Origin: Mesorhizobium loti
Lineage (GTDB): Bacteria; Pseudomonadota; Alphaproteobacteria; Rhizobiales; Rhizobiaceae
Reading direction: 5' to 3'
NCBI GenBank assembly: GCA_002356515.1
Contig: AP017605.1
Span: 2,170,001 to 2,234,000, forward strand
Length of the DNA: 64,000 bases
Shown here: in pieces, positions 54,238-61,253 of the stretch
Numbering within the stretch: the stretch's first letter is position 1
Layout: each line of letters opens with the position of its first letter
Position numbers and translations under genes: made by a program
Notes under the pieces: generated by a model
What the model saw: the letters and a program-made list of their open reading frames with translations, nothing else
What the model was told of the DNA's origin: nothing
Database searches by the model: none

Positions 54238-55110
54238 TCAGCTCAGCGGCTTTTCGCCGATGGTCAGCGCAACATCGCGCTGTTCACCGCCACGCACCAC
54301 GCCAAGGGTTACAGAAACCCCGGCGCTGTCCGGGCCGAGCCTGCGGATCAGGTCGCGCGGACCATGCACGGCCTCGCCGTTCCAGGCCACTATGATGTCG
54401 CCCAGCGACAGGCCGGCGGCCTTGGCCGGGCCGTTGTCGTCGAGGCTCATCACCATCGCGCCATGGGCGTCGCGGTCGCGCACAGGATGCAGGCCGGCGC
54501 CGAGATAGCCGCGTGCGACATGGCCTTTTTCGCGCAAGGTCGCGACCGCGCGTTCGATCGTCTCGTAGGGCATGACCAGCGCACGGCCTCGCGGCCCGAA
54601 CAACAGCATGCCGATCAGCGCCCCCTTGGCGTCCAGCACCGGGCCACCCTCGAAGCGGCCGCCCGCGCCGACGGCCAGATGGATGCGCCGGTCGATCGTG
54701 CCGCCGCGCATCGAGCGCCAGGCCGGACCGACTTCGCCGACCGAACCCGACACGGCCAGTGCCGAGCCCTGGCTGTTGCCGATGGCGATGGCGATATTGC
54801 CCGGCCGAACGGCATCGGCCTTGGCAAGGACGGGCGCGGTGGCCGCATCAGTGGGCTTCAACAGGGCGACGCCCGTTGAAGGATCGCGACCGACCAGTTC
54901 GGCCTTCACCGCTCCGCCCGAAGCCAGCGTCAGCTCGATCTCCTCGCCGGCCTCGACAGCCTCTTCGGCAGTGACGAAATAGCCGTCGCGCCAGTGGAAG
55001 GCGCTCGCCGTGCGGTGGTGATGCGTGGCGAAGCTCGCGGTCGCCGGTGTCGCCGCGGCGGCAAGATCGGCCACGGCCTGCGAAAACGCATTCAGATTGA
55101 AATCGCTCAT
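54238..55110 (-). CDS. DegP/HtrA-like pseudoprotease with PDZ domain
   Basis: This 290-residue trypsin-fold plus PDZ protein has no catalytic residue left. Where HtrA has the histidine (TNxHVV), it has Glu50 in FVTAEEAVEAG; the Asp position (DPDTDxALL) is Gly80 in RDPSTGVALLKP; the Ser of GNSGGPL is Glu154 in GRFEGGPVLD. The folds are otherwise intact, including GNIAIAIGNSQGSALAV and a PDZ domain LGAGLHPVRDRD to NGPAKAAGLSLGDIIVAWNG. It has no signal peptide, so it is probably cytoplasmic. It may bind or sequester substrates or inhibit the active paralogue at 55337. ATG 55110 has AGGAG 6 bases upstream. Confidence 0.85.
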   Translation of the reverse strand: MSDFNLNAFSQAVADLAAAATPATASFATHHHRTASAFHWRDGYFVTAEEAVEAGEEIELTLASGGAVKAELVGRDPSTGVALLKPTDAATAPVLAKADAVRPGNIAIAIGNSQGSALAVSGSVGEVGPAWRSMRGGTIDRRIHLAVGAGGRFEGGPVLDAKGALIGMLLFGPRGRALVMPYETIERAVATLREKGHVARGYLGAGLHPVRDRDAHGAMVMSLDDNGPAKAAGLSLGDIIVAWNGEAVHGPRDLIRRLGPDSAGVSVTLGVVRGGEQRDVALTIGEKPLS

Positions 55111-55336
55111 GATGGTCTCCTGGGGTTCGTCATGTCCCAGATATCGCCCGACGGCGCCCCTGGAGGTACTCGCCTGACGGCTAGTTGGCGGTTTGACTGG
55201 CCATCTGGTCAGGTCGCGGCAGTTCCAGCCGCTCCGCACATATAGTGCGTGTCGCCCAAAAGTGCTCAGCGGTTTTGGGACAACGGCACACACAGGAAAA
55301 AAATCACGATCAAGCCTGAAAACACGGAGCCCTTCC

Positions 55337-56287
55337 ATGGCCCTCGCCGCCGCCAAATTCCAATCTGACGAGACGCTGCTCGACGCCTATTCGACGACGG
55401 TGGCCGATGCCGTCGACCGCATCGGCCCGGCCGTCTGCCGCATCGAGCGTATTGGCGGCCAGGGCGGCCATGGGTCGGGCTTCGTCATTGCGCCGGACGG
55501 GCTGGTCGTCACCAATTTCCATGTCGTGGGTGACGCAAGAACAGTTCGTGTGTCGATGCCGGACGGCGCCTCCAGCGAGGGCCGTGTGCTCGGCCGCGAT
55601 CCCGACACCGATATCGCGCTGGTGCGCGCCGACGGCAGTTTTACCGATGTCGCGCCGCTTGGCGATTCCAAGCGGCTGCGGCGCGGCCAGATCGCGATTG
55701 CCATCGGCAATCCGCTCGGCTTCGAATGGACCGTCACGTCGGGTGTCGTCTCCGCACTCGGCCGCTCGATGCGTGCTTCCACCGGCAGGCTGATCGATGA
55801 CGTGATCCAGACCGATGCCGCGCTCAACCCCGGCAATTCCGGCGGGCCGCTGGTGTCCTCGGTCGGCGAGGTCATCGGCGTCAACACCGCCATGATCCAC
55901 GGCGCGCAAGGCATCGCGTTTGCGGTCGCCTCCAACACCGCCAATTTCGTCATCTCGGAAATCATCCGCTTCGGCCGTGTGCGCCGCGCCTTCATCGGCG
56001 TCTCGGCCGACACCACCAATCTGCCGCGTCGCGCGGCGCTGTTGTCGCAAGTGTCGACCAGCACCGCGGTGCGGCTGCGCAGCGTCGAGAAGGACGGCCC
56101 GGCGGCCAAGGCCGGTCTTAAGGAAGGCGACATCATCGCCGCGATCGATGGCCGCCCGGTCACCGGCGTCGACGACCTCGTGCGCATGCTCGACGCCGAG
56201 CGCATCGGCCGCGAGACGCTGTGCACGGTGGTGCGCCGCACCGGCGTCAGCCAAGTGACGGTGACGCCGGTGGCAAGGGCGAGTTGA
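55337..56287 (+). CDS. HtrA/DegP-like serine protease without signal peptide
   Basis: This 316-residue S1C protease has an intact triad: His62 in VVTNFHVVGDA, Asp92 in RDPDTDIALVRA and Ser168 in LNPGNSGGPLVSS, followed by one PDZ domain (SVEKDGPAAKAGLKEGDIIA, AIDGRPVTG). The N-terminus MALAAAKFQSDETLLDAYST lacks a signal peptide or membrane anchor, so a cytoplasmic location is likely, unusual for HtrA. GGAG 8 bases before the ATG fixes the start. It diverges from the pseudoprotease and its LuxR partner across a 226-base intergenic region. Confidence 0.9.
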   Translation: MALAAAKFQSDETLLDAYSTTVADAVDRIGPAVCRIERIGGQGGHGSGFVIAPDGLVVTNFHVVGDARTVRVSMPDGASSEGRVLGRDPDTDIALVRADGSFTDVAPLGDSKRLRRGQIAIAIGNPLGFEWTVTSGVVSALGRSMRASTGRLIDDVIQTDAALNPGNSGGPLVSSVGEVIGVNTAMIHGAQGIAFAVASNTANFVISEIIRFGRVRRAFIGVSADTTNLPRRAALLSQVSTSTAVRLRSVEKDGPAAKAGLKEGDIIAAIDGRPVTGVDDLVRMLDAERIGRETLCTVVRRTGVSQVTVTPVARAS

Positions 56288-56296
56288 GGCGGCCGC

Positions 56297-56722
56297 TCAA
56301 GCCCCCGCCGCGCCCTCCGCGTATTGCGCCAAAAATTCCTTGCTGGGCGGGATCGGCTTGATGACATCGATCAGCACGCCATTGGGATCCGTGGTGATGA
56401 AATGGCGCTGGCCGAAGGGTTCGTCGCGCAGCGTTCGCAGGATCGGCAGGCCGGCCGCGAGAACCCGTTCGTAGACCGCATCGGGGTCGCGGACTTCGAA
56501 ATTGATCAGCAGGCCCGAGGTGCGCCCCCGCCCCTCCTCCGGGATAGTCTCGTGGTCGCCCTGGACGATGCCGAGATTGACGCGTTTGTTGTCCACCGAT
56601 TGCAGATGCACGTACCAGTCGCTTTCAAACAGCGGCTGGAAACCGAAATGCTTGACATAGAAGGCGGCCGTGCTGGCGACGTCGCCGGTCATCAGCACCG
56701 GGTAATAGCTTGTGGTCTTCAT
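56297..56722 (-). CDS. VOC-superfamily (glyoxalase/bleomycin-resistance) protein
   Basis: This 141-residue VOC protein starts [20 protein letters not shown], then [40 protein letters not shown] and [19 protein letters not shown]. Metal ligands cannot be fixed by eye; the H-x-E pattern is incomplete ([14 protein letters not shown] in place of the usual E). It could be a dioxygenase, isomerase or binding protein. It diverges from a TetR gene, and two operator palindromes lie between them, so it is almost certainly the TetR target. GGAGAAGGAAAG precedes the ATG. Confidence 0.87.
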   Translation of the reverse strand: MKTTSYYPVLMTGDVASTAAFYVKHFGFQPLFESDWYVHLQSVDNKRVNLGIVQGDHETIPEEGRGRTSGLLINFEVRDPDAVYERVLAAGLPILRTLRDEPFGQRHFITTDPNGVLIDVIKPIPPSKEFLAQYAEGAAGA

Positions 56723-56743
56723 CTTTCCTTCTCCCTGGACATA

Positions 56744-56760
56744 ACATACAGTCTGTATGT
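56744..56760. promoter_or_regulatory. TetR operator 1, perfect 17-base palindrome
   Basis: ACATACAGTCTGTATGT is symmetric around one central base. It lies 21 bases upstream of the VOC gene start. The related site 28 bases away suggests two TetR dimers bind the intergenic region. Confidence 0.85.
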
Positions 56761-56771
56761 AAATCGAATTA

Positions 56772-56788
56772 ACATACAGGCTGCATGT
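56772..56788. promoter_or_regulatory. TetR operator 2, near-perfect palindrome
   Basis: ACATACAGGCTGCATGT differs from operator 1 at two positions and has one mismatch to perfect symmetry. It ends directly at the TetR start codon, so binding would also block TetR expression. Confidence 0.8.
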
Positions 56789-57415
56789 ATGCAACAGGAA
56801 TCCGCGCGCCGTTCCAACCGCGACCGCACCGAGGCGACGCGCGCCGACTTGATCGCGGCGGCGCGAAAGCTGTTCACCGAGAAATCCTATGCCGAGACCG
56901 GCACGCCGGAGATCGTCACCGCGGCCGGCGTGACGCGCGGCGCGCTCTATCACCACTTCGCCGACAAGCAGGCGCTGTTTGCCGCCGTGGTCGAGCAGGA
57001 GGCGCAGGCGGTGGCGCAGGAGATCGACCGCGCTTCGCCGCCCTCGCTCGAAGCCCGCGATGCGCTGATCGCCGGCTCCGACGCCTATCTCACCGCCATG
57101 CGCGCGCCCGGCCGCACGCGGCTGTTGCTGCTTGATGGCCCCGCCGTGCTCGGCCGCGCCGCCATGGATGCGATCGACAACCGCCACGGCAACCGCTCGC
57201 TGCGCGAGGGCCTGGTCGCGGCGATGCGGGCCAACACGATGACGCGATTGCCGGCGGAGGCGCTGACCGCGCTGCTTGCATCCGCCTTCGACCGCGCAGC
57301 ACTAGCCATCGAGGCCGGCGCCTCAGCCGAGGATTACCGCGCGGTGCTCATGGCGCTGATTGACGGATTGTCTCCGGATCGTCCTCAGGCACCTCGCCCG
57401 GCTCGAACTCGTTGA
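56789..57415 (+). CDS. TetR-family transcription repressor
   Basis: This 208-residue TetR protein has the N-terminal helix-turn-helix [40 protein letters not shown] then [15 protein letters not shown]. The ligand-binding half is Ala-rich and typical in length. It should repress both itself and the VOC gene through the two palindromes. ATG 56789 directly follows operator 2; an ATG at 56785 is out of frame. The 3' end overlaps the convergent LysR gene by 68 bases. Confidence 0.92.
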   Translation: MQQESARRSNRDRTEATRADLIAAARKLFTEKSYAETGTPEIVTAAGVTRGALYHHFADKQALFAAVVEQEAQAVAQEIDRASPPSLEARDALIAGSDAYLTAMRAPGRTRLLLLDGPAVLGRAAMDAIDNRHGNRSLREGLVAAMRANTMTRLPAEALTALLASAFDRAALAIEAGASAEDYRAVLMALIDGLSPDRPQAPRPARTR

Positions 57416-58307
57416 AGCAGCCGAGCCCGCGCTTGAACCGGTCGATCAGCCAGGCGGCCGCCGGCTTCGGGCTGCGATCGTTGCGATGCATGGCAAACAG
57501 TGGCGAACTCACTTCCTTGTAGGGTTCGAGATCAAGTTCCACCAGGCGGCCAGTGGCCAGGTCGTCGGCGATCAGCCAGCGCGGCAGCCCACCCCAACCC
57601 AACCCCTCGCGCATCAGCATGTGCTTGGTGCGCATGTCCGTCAGCCGCCAGGTGCGGTAGGCAAAGACGCCGTAGTCGCGCCCCTTGGTGCGCTCGGACT
57701 GATCGGTGACGACGAGCTGTGTGTGCTCGCGCACATCCTCGATCTTCACCGGCTTCGGCAGCCGTGCCAAGGGATGGGTGGGCGCAGCGGCCGGCACCAT
57801 CGACATGAAGCCGATCCGCACGAGATGCACGTCGACCTCGCCCAGCAGGCCGCCAATGCCGAGATCTGCCTGTCCATTGACGACATGGTCCGGGATCAAC
57901 CCGAGCGAGCCGATATGCAGTCGCAGCATCACAGTCGGAAACTGCGCCTCGAATGCCTTCAGCACCCGCACCAGCACCGGCGAAGGCAACGCCGAATCGA
58001 CCGACAGCGCCACTTCGGCCTCCAGCCCGTGATGGTGGCCATCGACGCGCGAGCGCATACGCTGCAGCACGCCGATCATGCGTTTTGCATCCTCCAGCAT
58101 CGCCCGGCCGATCTCGGTCAGTTGCGGCTCGCGCGTGCCCTCGCGTTCGAACAGCTTCAGCCCAAGCTGCGCCTCGAGATTGGCGATGCCGTAGCTGATG
58201 ACGGATTGCGCCCGGTTGAGCTTGCGGCCGGCGGCCGAGAAACTGCCGGTGTCGGCAACGGCGACAAAGATCTGAAGCTGGTCGAGGGTCGGGTTGGGTT
58301 GCATCAT
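57348..58307 (-). CDS. LysR-family regulator, probably of azoR
   Basis: This 319-residue LysR regulator starts MMQPNPTLDQLQIFVAVADT, with helix-turn-helix GSFSAAGRKLNRAQSVISYG, and has a standard substrate-binding domain with GSLGLIPDHVVNGQADLGIG. It diverges from the azoR gene, the classic arrangement for a LysR regulator and its target. A T-N11-A box lies between the two genes. Effectors are probably quinones or azo compounds, by analogy only. The C-terminal end overlaps the TetR gene tail to tail. Confidence 0.9.
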   Translation of the reverse strand: MMQPNPTLDQLQIFVAVADTGSFSAAGRKLNRAQSVISYGIANLEAQLGLKLFEREGTREPQLTEIGRAMLEDAKRMIGVLQRMRSRVDGHHHGLEAEVALSVDSALPSPVLVRVLKAFEAQFPTVMLRLHIGSLGLIPDHVVNGQADLGIGGLLGEVDVHLVRIGFMSMVPAAAPTHPLARLPKPVKIEDVREHTQLVVTDQSERTKGRDYGVFAYRTWRLTDMRTKHMLMREGLGWGGLPRWLIADDLATGRLVELDLEPYKEVSSPLFAMHRNDRSPKPAAAWLIDRFKRGLGCFNEFEPGEVPEDDPETIRQSAP

Positions 58308-58331
58308 TGTATCTATTTTGTGGATGGATCG

Positions 58332-58344
58332 TATAGAAAATATA
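58332..58344. promoter_or_regulatory. LysR T-N11-A box between LysR and azoR
   Basis: TATAGAAAATATA fits the T-N11-A LysR consensus with dyad symmetry (TATA-N5-TATA). It is flanked by a direct repeat of GATGGATCG at 58323-58331 and 58356-58364, 33 bases apart, which could be an extra regulator contact. Confidence 0.6.
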
Positions 58345-58412
58345 CCAGTTTATCTGATGGATCGATAGACCCATATGTGGCGGGACAATTCATTCCACTG
58401 GAGAGACCCGCT

Positions 58413-59045
58413 ATGTCCATTCTTCTCGTTACCTCGAGCCCGCGCGGCGCTGCCTCGCACTCGACCCGCATCGCCACCGAATTCGCTGAAAAGCTTGTCG
58501 CTGCCGATCCGTCGAACACGCTTGTCGTGCGCGACCTCGTCGCCAACCCGCTGCCGCATATCGATGCCGACTACGCGACCGGCATCTACACGCCGGCTGA
58601 AGCCCGCACCCCGCGTCAGGCTGAGGTTGTCGGCGTCTCCGACGTCGTGCTCGACGAACTGTTCGCCGCCGATACCGTGATCCTTGCCACCGGCTTCATC
58701 AACTTCAACATCTCCTCGACGCTGAAGTCGTGGGTCGATCACATTGCCCGCTCCGGCCGGAGCTTTGCCTATGGCGAAAGCGGCCCCAAGGGCCTCGTCA
58801 CCGGCAAGAAGGTCTATATCGTGCTGGCTTCGGGCGGCATCTATTCCGAAGGTGCGGCAGTGCAGTTCGATCACGCCATCCCCTATCTGCGCGGCGTGCT
58901 CGGCTTCCTCGGTATGACCGACGTAGATGTCATCCGCATCGAAGGCGTAGGCATGGGCCCTGACGCGGTGACCGCCGCACTCGCCAAGGCGACCGCCAAG
59001 GTCGACGCCGTGGTGGCCAGCCAGCAGGTGGCTGCCGCCGCGTAA
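58413..59045 (+). CDS. azoR: FMN-dependent NADH-azoreductase
   Basis: This 210-residue flavodoxin-fold azoreductase/quinone reductase starts MSILLVTSSPRGAASHSTRI (FMN phosphate loop), followed by ATGFINFNISSTLKSWVDHI and RSGRSFAYGESGPKGLVTGK, then YIVLASGGIYSE. It reduces quinones and azo bonds with NADH in the cytoplasm. GGAGAG 8 bases before the ATG fixes the start. The last 28 codons plus the terminator are repeated at 61115-61257, see findings. Confidence 0.93.
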   Translation: MSILLVTSSPRGAASHSTRIATEFAEKLVAADPSNTLVVRDLVANPLPHIDADYATGIYTPAEARTPRQAEVVGVSDVVLDELFAADTVILATGFINFNISSTLKSWVDHIARSGRSFAYGESGPKGLVTGKKVYIVLASGGIYSEGAAVQFDHAIPYLRGVLGFLGMTDVDVIRIEGVGMGPDAVTAALAKATAKVDAVVASQQVAAAA

Positions 59046-59066
59046 ATAACCGACCATCTGACCTCG

Positions 59067-59094
59067 AAAGGCAGGCGCCCGCGCCTGCCTTTTT
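59067..59094 (+). terminator. Rho-independent terminator of azoR
   Basis: AAAGGCAGGCGC and GCGCCTGCCTTT pair perfectly across two bases and run into TTTT. A similar hairpin follows the second azoR end at 61226-61250. Confidence 0.9.
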
Positions 59095-59150
59095 CATTTC
59101 AGCCGGCCTACGAGCGGCCGCCGGTGCCTCACACTTTTCCTGGAATTTCT

Positions 59151-59555
59151 CTAGTCTTGCGCACTGCGTCTGACCGGCACGACCCGGTCAATCCGCTTGC
59201 CGCTCGAATCCTCCACGACCAGATGAATGCTTTGAACCTCAGCTGGAGAAGGTGCCTTCAATTGCACCTGCTTGACGATCCAGCCTCCTTCAAATGCCAG
59301 GTCCTTGACTTCGACATTGTCCGTGCCCTGTCCGACGCCATACTGAAGTGGCGCCGTGCCGCCCTTTATCACGGCTCGCACCGTAACCAGCCCTGCAGGG
59401 CCGACTGGCTGCGGTGAAAGATCCGGCGTGGACAATTCAAACGGCGCCTCCAGATTTGCCTTCGAAGACTCCGCCCCGAAGTAATAGCCGACGATCGTGC
59501 CAAACACGCCCAGCAGGAGGGACAAGACTTCCTTCGCCCTCCAAGCGACCGTCAT
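59151..59555 (-). CDS. Membrane-anchored Ig-like domain protein, probably the 3' half of a frameshifted gene
   Basis: This 134-residue frame starts at an ATG inside the preceding gene and reads MTVAWRAKEVLSLLLGVFGT, a membrane helix (LLLGVFGTIVGYYFG), then a beta-rich outer part (LVTVRAVIKGGTAPLQYGVG, WIVKQVQLKAPSPAEVQSIH). If one base is dropped from the GGG at about 59540 the upstream frame joins it as DGRLEAKEVLSLLLGVFGTI, which looks more natural. So it is either the second half of one three-helix membrane protein or an overlapping gene. No family is recognised. Confidence 0.55.
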   Translation of the reverse strand: MTVAWRAKEVLSLLLGVFGTIVGYYFGAESSKANLEAPFELSTPDLSPQPVGPAGLVTVRAVIKGGTAPLQYGVGQGTDNVEVKDLAFEGGWIVKQVQLKAPSPAEVQSIHLVVEDSSGKRIDRVVPVRRSAQD

Positions 59556-59841
59556 TCGCGTCGCTTGGAGCTGGCCCGACCAGCGTGTTGAGGACGAGTG
59601 CGACGGCGATTCCTATGGTCACGATCGCGAAGAGATAGGTAATCAGCCCTCTGGCAAGCTCGGGCCTTGCCATTCCCGAAAGAAAGCCGTGATCGACGCC
59701 AAGCATCGAAGCGCCGATCATGACAAACAGACTGAGCAGAATCAGAGTTGCAAGGATTACTATCGGATTTTGAAAATTCGCCTGCGAAACATCCGGCTGG
59801 GACTCGGCCGGTTTTGGTGTCCCATCGTCCTTGTCTGCCAT
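59437..59841 (-). CDS. Small membrane protein, probably the 5' half of a frameshifted gene
   Basis: This 134-residue frame starts MADKDDGTPKPAESQPDVSQ, with two membrane helices (PIVILATLILLSLFVMIGAS, LITYLFAIVTIGIAVALVLN). After SDANDGRLEG it degenerates into a basic, Gly-rich tail that looks out of frame. GAGGGGAG 3 bases before ATG 59841 is a strong ribosome-binding site. It begins 11 bases after the KAS III-like gene stop, so the two form an operon. With the next frame it would make a protein of about 230 residues. Confidence 0.6.
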   Translation of the reverse strand: MADKDDGTPKPAESQPDVSQANFQNPIVILATLILLSLFVMIGASMLGVDHGFLSGMARPELARGLITYLFAIVTIGIAVALVLNTLVGPAPSDANDGRLEGEGSLVPPAGRVWHDRRLLLRGGVFEGKSGGAV

Positions 59842-59852
59842 CACTCCCCTCC

Positions 59853-60893
59853 TCAGTAGATGCCCTCCATCAGGCCAAATACCATTCCAGCGGAAGCCGG
59901 ACACAACACCACCCGCATTCCTCGCTCCAACGAACCCTCTTTGGTCGCCTCACACATAGCCGCAGGAATGGACGCTGATGCCAAGTTTCCGAATTTTCGA
60001 AATACTTTGTCATAAAGGCGGTCGCCAACGCCCAGTCTAGTCGCCATGATTTTCAGGGCCGACTCGCTGGAACTGTGTGGGAACCAGATGTCGATGCCAG
60101 AAACGTCGGGGTATGCCGCCTTTACAAAAGAGGTCATTTCCCTGCTCGCCGTCTGTGTAAGCTCTGAGCTGTAGGCAACCAGTTGATGGACGCCATTGGC
60201 TCCAACTTTTGTATCAGGCAAGCAGAAATCGCGAAAGCCGGGAAGTGGTAGATTGCAAAGCGATGCAAACTGGGGTCTGGTTCGAAAACGAAATTTCCAA
60301 GCATCTGGCGACCATGTAACGACGGTGGCAGTGGCTGCTTCGCCGATAGTTAGAGCTGGAAATGTATAAGCGATTTCAGCATCGGTCCGCATTTTGAAGA
60401 TTTCGGGATATCCGTTTTCGTAGACGCTGAACTCAGCATTTACGATCAGGATCCTTGCGTATGATCGGGTCAGCAAAAAGCCTTGGGCAACCTGAAGCGC
60501 CCTTGCCCAACTCATGCACGCCTCCGTAATGTCGAAGGCGTCACACTCGATGCCAAGTGCAGAAACCAGGAACGTCGCGTTGGCCGGCTCCAGAAAGCCG
60601 CGCCCTATCCCGCAGTAGATGACCAGATCTATGTCCCGGGGCACCAGCCCAGCATCGGCGATGGCCGATCGAGCGGCATCACGCAACAGGTCAAAGGCTC
60701 TTTCCCCGGCGCCCGTGTCACGGACGTAACGCGACTGTGCGCCGGCTCTTCGGAACAGGCGCTCGATTTTCCGACAATAAGACTCTAACTCTTCTCTATT
60801 TTGACTTTGATTGTAATCACGAATATATCTTAGTATATCTTCATTCGAGATCATTCGGGATGGAGTTCTAAACGCAATTGAATCAATACGCAT
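59853..60893 (-). CDS. KAS III (FabH)-like beta-ketoacyl synthase, orphan
   Basis: This 346-residue thiolase-fold enzyme has the KAS III triad: Cys126 in FDITEACMSWARALQ, His273 in IWFPHSSSESAL and Asn303 in KFGNLASASIP. It is AT-richer than flanking DNA, most visibly at 60780-60860, pointing to transfer. No acyl-carrier or further fatty-acid genes are near, so it is not the housekeeping FabH. Relatives make signal molecules, alkylquinolones or unusual acyl starters. It is co-transcribed with the membrane protein downstream. Start is ATG 60893; the ribosome-binding site is weak. Substrate unknown. Confidence 0.82.
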   Translation of the reverse strand: MRIDSIAFRTPSRMISNEDILRYIRDYNQSQNREELESYCRKIERLFRRAGAQSRYVRDTGAGERAFDLLRDAARSAIADAGLVPRDIDLVIYCGIGRGFLEPANATFLVSALGIECDAFDITEACMSWARALQVAQGFLLTRSYARILIVNAEFSVYENGYPEIFKMRTDAEIAYTFPALTIGEAATATVVTWSPDAWKFRFRTRPQFASLCNLPLPGFRDFCLPDTKVGANGVHQLVAYSSELTQTASREMTSFVKAAYPDVSGIDIWFPHSSSESALKIMATRLGVGDRLYDKVFRKFGNLASASIPAAMCEATKEGSLERGMRVVLCPASAGMVFGLMEGIY

Positions 60894-61114
60894 TCCGGCA
60901 CCCCGAGCACGTCAGGTAGCCGTATTTTTCACCTCGATCTTGATTGCTTCCCGATTCAGTCATTAGCCCCGCCGGTAGCTCGTCTGAAAAACGACAATGA
61001 GAAAAGCCGGAAATTATCTCAATTTCGACGATGGCGCACCCTTTAATCCGGTTCGATCCTGCAGCCGGAGTGGAGCGTGACGGCGGAGATCTGCTCCGCA
61101 CGAGGGGCGGCTGG

Positions 61115-61200
61115 CCTGACGCGGTGACCGCCGCGCTCGCCAAGGCGACCGCCAAGGTCGACGCCATGGTCGCCAGCCAGCAGGCCGCTGCTGCCGCGTA
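61115..61200 (+). pseudogene. azoR: Second copy of the azoR 3' end
   Basis: From CTGACGCGGTGACCGCCGC on, this stretch matches the end of azoR (58959-59045) with only a few base changes, reading DAVTAALAKATAKVDAMVAS followed by QQAAAAA and a stop. The match continues into the flanking bases and the terminator hairpin. Upstream of 61114 no azoR sequence is left. It is thus a 3'-end duplicate at the far side of the KAS III cassette. Confidence 0.9.
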
Positions 61201-61225
61201 AGACTCTCGATCATCTGAACTCGAA

Positions 61226-61250
61226 GGGCAGGCGTTCGCGCCTGCCTTTC
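61226..61250 (+). terminator. Terminator hairpin of the duplicated azoR end
   Basis: GGCAGGCG and CGCCTGCC, with adjacent AAG and TTT, form a hairpin followed by TTTTT. It is the counterpart of 59067-59094 and also lies 3 bases beyond the ROK gene stop, so it can end that gene on the minus strand. Confidence 0.8.
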
Positions 61251-61253
61251 TTT

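Noticed and set aside
57360..58412. Long open extension upstream of azoR in the same frame
   Set aside because: It is antisense to the LysR gene; the azoR start at 58413 has GGAGAG upstream and begins exactly with the FMN loop.
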